Assembly (NCBI RefSeq): GCF_000686605.1
Contig: NZ_JMLC01000004.1
Span: 62,001 to 126,000 of the forward strand
Direction: 5' to 3'
DNA: 64,000 bases
DNA from: Streptococcus sobrinus DSM 20742 = ATCC 33478
GTDB taxonomy: Bacteria; Bacillota; Bacilli; Lactobacillales; Streptococcaceae
A program made the position numbers and the translations under genes. Of the stretch, positions 59,130 to 64,000 are shown piece after piece. The number at the start of each line of letters is the position of its first letter. Position 1 is the stretch's first letter. A model generated the notes under the pieces. That model saw only the letters and a list, made by a program, of their open reading frames with translations, made no database searches and was not told the DNA's origin.

Positions 59130-59570
59130 ATGACTATTTTGACAAAACTTTCAACCAAGGTTCTCCGTTGGACCTATCTAATGTTGACGTCTCTAGCCTT
59201 TATAGCCGGATTGGCAACCTATAACTGGCTTTCCTATGGAAAATCATTGATTTTCTGGTTGTCAGCTTTAGTGGTATTATTGATAGCTACAAGTTTATCC
59301 TACCTAGTAAAGAAAGAAATAGAAGCACGTTCTGAGCCAATCATGGCTTTTAACAATTTTCAACAAATCCTTGGTATTCTAATCGCTTTGGCTTTTTGTC
59401 TGCTTGTTTTGTCGTACAAAATTATTATCAGCCGAGATAGTGATGTCAATACAGTCCATTGGATTCTCTTTGTTCTTCTCATTTTGATAATGATTTGGAA
59501 TGGTGTCGAGCTTTATAAAGAGTTGAAGCGTAGGAAATTGGAAAAAGCAGAATTTGAGAAAGAAGACTAG
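59130..59570 (+). CDS. Membrane protein, bacteriocin-locus family (copy 2)
   Basis: 146 residues, four helices, starting MTILTKLSTKVLRWTYL. Closely related to the protein at 55412 along its whole length (SLAFIAGLA, SYGKSLIFWL, YLVKKEIEARSE, ISRDSDVN, WNGVELYKELKRRK). The paralogy, together with the related operators 3 and 4, suggests duplication of a segment of the locus. RBS AGAGGTTAG is moderate. Confidence 0.65.
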   Translation: MTILTKLSTKVLRWTYLMLTSLAFIAGLATYNWLSYGKSLIFWLSALVVLLIATSLSYLVKKEIEARSEPIMAFNNFQQILGILIALAFCLLVLSYKIIISRDSDVNTVHWILFVLLILIMIWNGVELYKELKRRKLEKAEFEKED

Positions 59571-59692
59571 CAGCTACTTGTAGCAGTCACCTAGTCCCTT
59601 CGTTTGAGACGAAGACAATATTGGTCAGTCAGTCTATTTGGGATGCAGGTCACGATTATTCAATAGTTAGCAAGAAGATAGGTAAAGAAAAC

Positions 59693-59983
59693 ATGAAAAG
59701 AAGACAAGCTAAGGAATCCCGATTATTGAATTTAATCGCAACCAGCTTGAACGAAGAAATTTCTCCAGCTGAAAGACAAGCGCGGGAAAAAGCTAAGCAA
59801 AGACTAGAAAAGAAAGAATACCTGCCTAGAATCGTCAAGGATCTGGAAACTGAATTGCGACCTTTAGCTATCAAATCTAATTTAACTGCCCCTCTTAAAT
59901 CGCTTTATAAAGAGCTGGTCAACCATTCCCTTCAGGATAAGGAACTAGGTAGAGGTTTGGTCATCTTTGGTCACAATTTCTAA
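59693..59983 (+). CDS. Bacteriocin immunity protein (EntA_Immun-like)
   Basis: 96 residues, soluble and alpha-helical, starting MKRRQAKESRLLNLIAT. The charged helices (EEISPAERQAREKAKQRLEKK, then PLKSLYKELV) resemble the four-helix bundle of pediocin/enterocin-A immunity proteins. The longer frame from 59621 is not preceded by a ribosome-binding site. No cognate pediocin-like bacteriocin lies next to it, so it may protect against peptides of competitors. Confidence 0.65.
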   Translation: MKRRQAKESRLLNLIATSLNEEISPAERQAREKAKQRLEKKEYLPRIVKDLETELRPLAIKSNLTAPLKSLYKELVNHSLQDKELGRGLVIFGHNF

Positions 59984-60018
59984 TAAGATTCTCACTAATT
60001 TGAAGATGGAGGAGTAGC

Positions 60019-60315
60019 ATGTCTCAATTAAAATGGTTTTCCGGTGGTAATGAAAGACAATCCGCCGCCCTTGAGTTATTTGATAGATTGATAGCAGAAG
60101 TGAGAGATGAAAACAACAATCAGGTCTTGGAAGAATTTTGCCTGTCCTATCGCAAAGAGCTGGAAGAAGGGAAGGCACCGATTCCCACTATCCTCAGTCG
60201 CTTTAATTTTGAGCTTTCGAGGCTACTTAGAGAAGGCAAAGCCGATTTGACGGATAGGTCCAAGAAAGATCTAGCTGCCATTAGGAAACTGTCCAATATT
60301 AGGTATGGTTACTAA
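60019..60315 (+). CDS. Bacteriocin immunity protein (EntA_Immun-like)
   Basis: 98 residues, all helical and highly charged (MSQLKWFSGGNERQSAALEL ... LSRFNFELSRLLREGK). GGAGG precedes the ATG by 6 nt. Similar in size and pattern to the neighbour at 59693, and likely in the same transcript, 35 nt apart. It protects the producer cell by inference from family and location. Confidence 0.7.
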   Translation: MSQLKWFSGGNERQSAALELFDRLIAEVRDENNNQVLEEFCLSYRKELEEGKAPIPTILSRFNFELSRLLREGKADLTDRSKKDLAAIRKLSNIRYGY

Positions 60316-60401
60316 AAGATTGCTTTAGGAGTTGGAGTAGGACAAGTTGATTATTTAACTTAACAATTTTTGCCTCACCTCCTCTTTATCAAAATCTCCC
60401 G

Positions 60402-60465
60402 TTCACGACAAATTTTGACCATTTCATGACAAATGGGAAGTAAGTTCTTGAAAATGTGGTATAGT
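60402..60465 (+). promoter_or_regulatory. Operator 5 and promoter
   Basis: TTCACGAC (60402-60409) and TTCATGAC (60423-60430), 21 bp apart, with -10 TATAGT at 60460-60465, a 29-nt gap identical to operators 1, 2 and 6. Confidence 0.8.
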
Positions 60466-60536
60466 AGGGATGAAACTGGTTGTATCTCTGCATATGGGAT
60501 TAGAAGCAATTTTCTTATGAAAGTTGGATATATGAA

Positions 60537-60887
60537 ATGAGAAGTAGATTAACTATGTTGTGAGCAGTACTATCTTTAGTTTGACTTTGCTCTGTTATCT
60601 GGGTGCGATTGCTTAACCTTCTTGAGTTTTATCAGAGGCAGTCTCAACTTGGGCGAATCCGAAAAGATCAAACAATGAGTCTCCTGCCTTTTTATCTCTG
60701 GTCCCTCGTCTGTTTGATTAATTTTCTAATTACATTTCTCTATCGCAATTTTGGATTTGTAAGCTCTAGTGGTCCTAGCATCTATTTCATTTGCGGTCTT
60801 ATCCTATACATAACCTTTTTAGGCTACAATGAGAAAATTACTAGTTCATCTCTTAAAAGTGGAAGGAGCACTTATGATTTCTATTGA
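60537..60887 (+). pseudogene. Small membrane protein with two in-frame TGA codons
   Basis: From ATG 60537 the frame reads MRSRLTML-TGA-AVLSLV-TGA-LCSVIWVRLL and then stays open to 60887, giving about 116 residues if both TGA were Trp codons. The part before the stops forms a believable first membrane helix, and the downstream part has two more (LPFYLWSLVCLINFLITF). It is directly downstream of operator 5. In streptococci TGA is a stop, so the gene is probably inactive; translation could restart at a later ATG (60675). Confidence 0.5.
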
Positions 60888-61338
60888 AAAACTAGAGGGC
60901 ACTCTCAAATCTCTTAATATGACCCTCTTTATCTGGAAGATTCTCAGTCTGGTTATGGATGTTTTTGGGATTGCCGGTTACTACATGAATATGGCCATCT
61001 TGAAGCATCCTGAAAATTATGAAAAGTCGGGAATGACTAGCCAGCAGATTGAACAGCTCCGTAATAGTATGACTCCTTGGGTATTAATCAGTATTCTGCT
61101 AGCCTTAGTCGTCAATGCTATTCTGGTTTATTTGCTTTTTAGGAATCATCGGGCTGTCAAGAATAAGGACTATATTAGTTACTGGCCTTACTATTTGAGC
61201 CTGGCTTTCATCATTTTGCCAATCATCAATCAAGTATTGTCTGGCTTTAGTTGGTTTAGCACAGTCCTTTATTTAGTCCAAGTGGTTCTTATCGTCTTTA
61301 CCTACCTCAAAGCTAAACAGCTTAACGAGGTTGGTTAA
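60874..61338 (+). CDS. Membrane protein in bacteriocin locus
   Basis: 154 residues with four helices, starting MISIEKLEGTLKSLNMT. GGAAGGAG lies 5 nt before the ATG at 60874; a longer frame from 60829 has none. Two amphipathic/charged loops (KHPENYEKSGMTSQQIEQ) separate the helices. It overlaps the end of the broken gene upstream by 14 nt, which suggests that both were once translationally coupled. Family not recognised. Confidence 0.65.
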   Translation: MISIEKLEGTLKSLNMTLFIWKILSLVMDVFGIAGYYMNMAILKHPENYEKSGMTSQQIEQLRNSMTPWVLISILLALVVNAILVYLLFRNHRAVKNKDYISYWPYYLSLAFIILPIINQVLSGFSWFSTVLYLVQVVLIVFTYLKAKQLNEVG

Positions 61339-61348
61339 TAGCAAAAGG

Positions 61349-61369
61349 AGAGGCAAGGGCCTCTTTTTT
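61349..61369 (+). terminator. Intrinsic terminator
   Basis: AGAGGC/GCCTCT stem, 4-nt loop, T6 run; 10 nt after the previous stop. Confidence 0.85.
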
Positions 61370-61426
61370 GTATGCAGAAGGTCTGATGAGAGGTATTTAT
61401 AGCGAAGATTCCCTCAAAAATGCCGG

Positions 61427-61490
61427 TTGACGACTTTATTTGGCCCTTTCACGACTTTACTGGTTATTAGACTAGAATTTTAGGTATACT
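61427..61490 (+). promoter_or_regulatory. Operator 6 and promoter, upstream of the efflux operon
   Basis: TTGACGAC (61427-61434, one mismatch) and TTCACGAC (61448-61455), 21 bp apart; -10 TATACT at 61485-61490, a 29-nt gap. The next gene starts 268 nt later, and no ORF with a ribosome-binding site is seen in that AT-rich leader. A second, independent promoter may lie near 61611-61640. Confidence 0.7.
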
Positions 61491-61758
61491 AAAAGAGGGG
61501 TTGTATTATATAATCTCTAGCTTATCTTTTTTATGATTACTAATACAATTAAGGTTTGATAATCAAATTTTTTAAATCCTATTTTATTGCATTTAATACC
61601 GATTACCTATTGACTTTTTTAAGTTTATAATTTAAACTATACTATGAAAGTAATACAATTGAAAAACTTACAAATTTGTAAGTGAATCAACTTGGATTAT
61701 TGGTAAACTAAAAGGGTAAGTTGGGCTGTTCCATCAGCCTTAGAAAAGGAGTAAGAAG

Positions 61759-62910
61759 ATGACACGTACACGCAAGAAGAAGGCCATGTCTAAAAGGAAG
61801 AAGTGGTCTCTGATTGGAATTTCAGTTTTTGCTGCCCTAGTACTTGCTTTTTTGATTGTCAAAGCCTTTATGGGGGCTGGTGGTTCCGGAAACCTCTATA
61901 AGACTGCTAAGGCAAACAAGGGCAACCTAGCTTCCTCAACCATTTTGTCTGGGAAGGTTAAGTCGGTATCTGAGCAGTATGTTTATTATGAGCCAAACAA
62001 GGGAAGTACCCCTAATATTCAAGTCCATGTAGGGGATCAGGTTTCTGCTGGTCAAGCCTTGGTTCAGTATGATGCAACTTCTGCTCAGGCTGATTACGAT
62101 AGTGCTGTTCGTGCCCTCAACAAGGCAGCATCTGATATTCAAAATTTTAAGACAGCCAACGCTTCGATTGCAGGGACAACTGAATATAATAGCCAGTTGC
62201 AGTCTCTTAATGATGCCTATGCGGATGCACAGGGCGTGGTAACAAAGGCTCAATTGGCCCTCAATTCGACAACTGTGCTCAGTGATGTTTCGGGAACGGT
62301 AGTTGAAGTAGCTGACAGTGTCAACCCTTCTAGTCAGACCAGCCAAACATTGGTTCATGTGGCTAGCGAAGGCCAGTTGCAAATTCAGGGGACTCTGACC
62401 GAATACGACCTAGCTAATGTTAAGGTTGGTCAAGAAGTTACCATTAAATCCAAGGTCTACCCTGGTAAGGAATGGACTGGTAAAATTAGCTACATTTCCA
62501 ACTATCCTAATGAGAAAAATGATACGACCAATGGGTCAAGCCAATCTAATAGCTCGACTTCTTCTTCATCAGGTTCGTCTTACAATTACAAGGTAGATAT
62601 CACTAGTGATATTGGTGACCTCAAGCAAGGCTTCTCAACTTCAATTGAGGTTAAGAGTGGTACTGAAAGTATCTTGGTTCCGGTCAAGGCTGTGACAACC
62701 TCTGGAGATCGTTCCTATGTCTGGGTTTATGACAGCAAGACAGGTACCATCTCTAAGACTCAAGTTACACTAGGCAATGCAGATGCCAAGAACCAACAAA
62801 TCGTTGCTGGCCTTGATGAGGGTAAAACCGTTATTACTAATCCAAGTAAGGACTTCAAGGATGGTCAAAAGTTGTCACAATCAGAAATAGCATCATCTGA
62901 TAAGGGGTGA
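61759..62910 (+). CDS. MacA-like membrane fusion protein of an ABC efflux system
   Basis: 383 residues. Basic N-terminus, one membrane helix (LIGISVFAALVLAFLIV), then the barrel-sandwich (HVGDQVSAGQALVQYD ... TVLSDVSGTVVEV) around a short hairpin, and beta-barrel domains with a Ser/Asn-rich insertion (about 255-275). AAGGAG precedes the ATG. It is first of three genes: fusion protein, ATPase, FtsX-type permease. Such MacAB-type sets in Gram-positives export peptides or confer antimicrobial resistance. Operator 6 upstream suggests a link with the bacteriocin regulon. Confidence 0.85.
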   Translation: MTRTRKKKAMSKRKKWSLIGISVFAALVLAFLIVKAFMGAGGSGNLYKTAKANKGNLASSTILSGKVKSVSEQYVYYEPNKGSTPNIQVHVGDQVSAGQALVQYDATSAQADYDSAVRALNKAASDIQNFKTANASIAGTTEYNSQLQSLNDAYADAQGVVTKAQLALNSTTVLSDVSGTVVEVADSVNPSSQTSQTLVHVASEGQLQIQGTLTEYDLANVKVGQEVTIKSKVYPGKEWTGKISYISNYPNEKNDTTNGSSQSNSSTSSSSGSSYNYKVDITSDIGDLKQGFSTSIEVKSGTESILVPVKAVTTSGDRSYVWVYDSKTGTISKTQVTLGNADAKNQQIVAGLDEGKTVITNPSKDFKDGQKLSQSEIASSDKG

Positions 62911-62915
62911 GGACT

Positions 62916-63620
62916 ATGGCTGAAAAAGTTTTAATGGAGCTAAAGGGTATCACCAAGTCCTATCAAAATGGTGACCAGGAATTGCAGGTGCTCAAAGGTA
63001 TCGACCTGACTGTTCATGAAGGGGAGTTCTTAGCGATTATGGGGCCTTCTGGTTCTGGGAAATCAACTTTGATGAATATTATTGGGCTCTTAGATAAGCC
63101 AACCTCAGGGGAGTACACACTGGCTGGACAGGCTGTTGAGCGATTGACGTCCAAGGAACAGGCTCGTGTTCGTAATGAGGAGTTAGGGTTTGTTTTCCAG
63201 CAGTTCTTCCTGCTCTCCAAACTCAATGCTCAAGATAATGTTGAATTGCCCCTGATTTATGCTGGAGTTGGTGGATCCCAGAGGCATAAGTTGGCTCAGC
63301 AGTATTTGGAAAAGGTTGAATTGTCCGACCGCAGCAAGCACTTGCCTTCGGAACTATCAGGTGGACAAAAGCAGCGGGTGGCTATCGCACGTGCCTTGGT
63401 CAATAATCCCTCCATTATCTTGGCTGATGAGCCAACAGGAGCCTTGGATACTAAGACCAGTAACCAGATTTTGAAACTCTTGACCCAGCTCAATGAAGAG
63501 GGGAAGACTATTATTATGGTTACTCACGAGCCAGAGATTGCTGATTACGCCAAGCGTAAGATTGTCATTCGTGATGGTGAGATTACTCAGGATACGACCG
63601 AAAGTGTCCGGATTGACTAG
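62916..63620 (+). CDS. MacB-type ABC transporter ATP-binding protein
   Basis: About 234 residues. Walker [18 protein letters not shown]-loop FVFQQFFLL, signature [15 protein letters not shown], Walker [12 protein letters not shown], typical of the LolD/MacB group that pairs with FtsX-like permeases. The start is the ATG at 62916 with GTGAGG upstream; a GTG at 62907 overlapping the previous stop is an alternative. It partners the flanking fusion protein and permease. Confidence 0.92.
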   Translation: MAEKVLMELKGITKSYQNGDQELQVLKGIDLTVHEGEFLAIMGPSGSGKSTLMNIIGLLDKPTSGEYTLAGQAVERLTSKEQARVRNEELGFVFQQFFLLSKLNAQDNVELPLIYAGVGGSQRHKLAQQYLEKVELSDRSKHLPSELSGGQKQRVAIARALVNNPSIILADEPTGALDTKTSNQILKLLTQLNEEGKTIIMVTHEPEIADYAKRKIVIRDGEITQDTTESVRID

Positions 63621-63632
63621 GGGAGGTTTATA

Positions 63633-64000
63633 ATGCAAAATTGGAAATTCGCCCTAGGGTCAATCATGGGGCACAAGATGCGATCTTTCTTGACTATGTT
63701 GGGAATTATTATCGGTGTAGCATCGGTGTCTTTTGTCTTAGCTTTGGGGAATGGCTTTAAGGTCAAGATGGCTGATACCATCAGTAAGGCCCAACATGAT
63801 GTTCAAGTCTATTATGTCTCATCATCTGGTAGTACAGAAGATGAGAATGAAGCTTTGGCTAGTGGTCAAATGCCTAAAGGTGCCCCTAAAGTTCAAGAGG
63901 CTTGGTTAGAGACCATCGTTAAGAACGTTGATGGAATTTCTGGCTATTATATTACTAATACGACAACCGCAAATGTTGCTTCGACCAAGAAAAAAGTGAA
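63633..64000 (+). CDS. MacB/FtsX-type ABC permease (N-terminal part)
   Basis: The frame starts at ATG 63633 (GGGAGG upstream) and is still open at the window end, so 122 residues are visible. It shows the family N-terminus: MRSFLTMLGIIIGVASVSFV helix followed by an extracellular MacB_PCD-like part (Lys/Ser-rich). It completes the three-gene efflux operon. Confidence 0.9.
   Translation, partial: MQNWKFALGSIMGHKMRSFLTMLGIIIGVASVSFVLALGNGFKVKMADTISKAQHDVQVYYVSSSGSTEDENEALASGQMPKGAPKVQEAWLETIVKNVDGISGYYITNTTTANVASTKKKV

Overview
The window is about 64 kb of a low-GC Gram-positive chromosome. The gene families and local order (cls-asd-dapA, gyrA-srtA, coaB-coaC-panT, dprA-topA, and a Blp/Com-type bacteriocin locus) point to the genus Streptococcus. 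A mutans-group species such as S. sobrinus or S. downei is my guess, and no marker in the sequence proves it. No rRNA, tRNA, CRISPR array or prophage was seen.

Layout. 1-4.2 kb: end of a glycogen operon (glgD fragment, glgA, glgP). 5.7-9.1 kb: four-gene OpuC-type osmoprotectant ABC transporter. 9.4-16.4 kb: NADH oxidase, lactate dehydrogenase, gyrA, sortase A and a frameshifted CPBP protease. 16.4-22.5 kb: phosphoglucomutase, a vitamin S-component with coaC and coaB, and fhs. 23.3-31.2 kb: a probable hypothiocyanous acid reductase, cardiolipin synthase, a small RNA matching the expected place of the asd RNA motif, a LysR/DUF4865 pair, asd, dapA and an orphan ATP-cone protein. 31.5-41.5 kb: MocR-type regulator divergent from an ECF S-component, rbgA, rnhB, two acetyltransferases (one fused to a ROK kinase), dprA and topA. 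41.6-49 kb: surface and hydrolase genes mixed with two decayed genes.

49-64 kb is a quorum-sensing bacteriocin locus. It has a LytTR response regulator and HPK10-type kinase, a C39-peptidase ABC exporter with a short accessory protein on the opposite strand, a two-cysteine double-glycine bacteriocin, and a second 47-residue double-glycine peptide that may be a bacteriocin or the inducing pheromone. It also has a secreted CxxC thioredoxin-like protein, several immunity-type proteins, an IS200-like insertion and a MacAB-like efflux system. Six copies of a two-part operator (TTCAYGAC twice, 21 bp apart) lie in front of the transcription units. In four of them the second half ends exactly 29 nt before a -10 box. 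I read this as one regulon controlled by the response regulator.

Intergenic spaces are often 0.7-1.5 kb and carry a mosaic family of palindrome-rich repeats. The stems of these repeats differ between copies but stay base-paired, so structure rather than sequence appears to be conserved.
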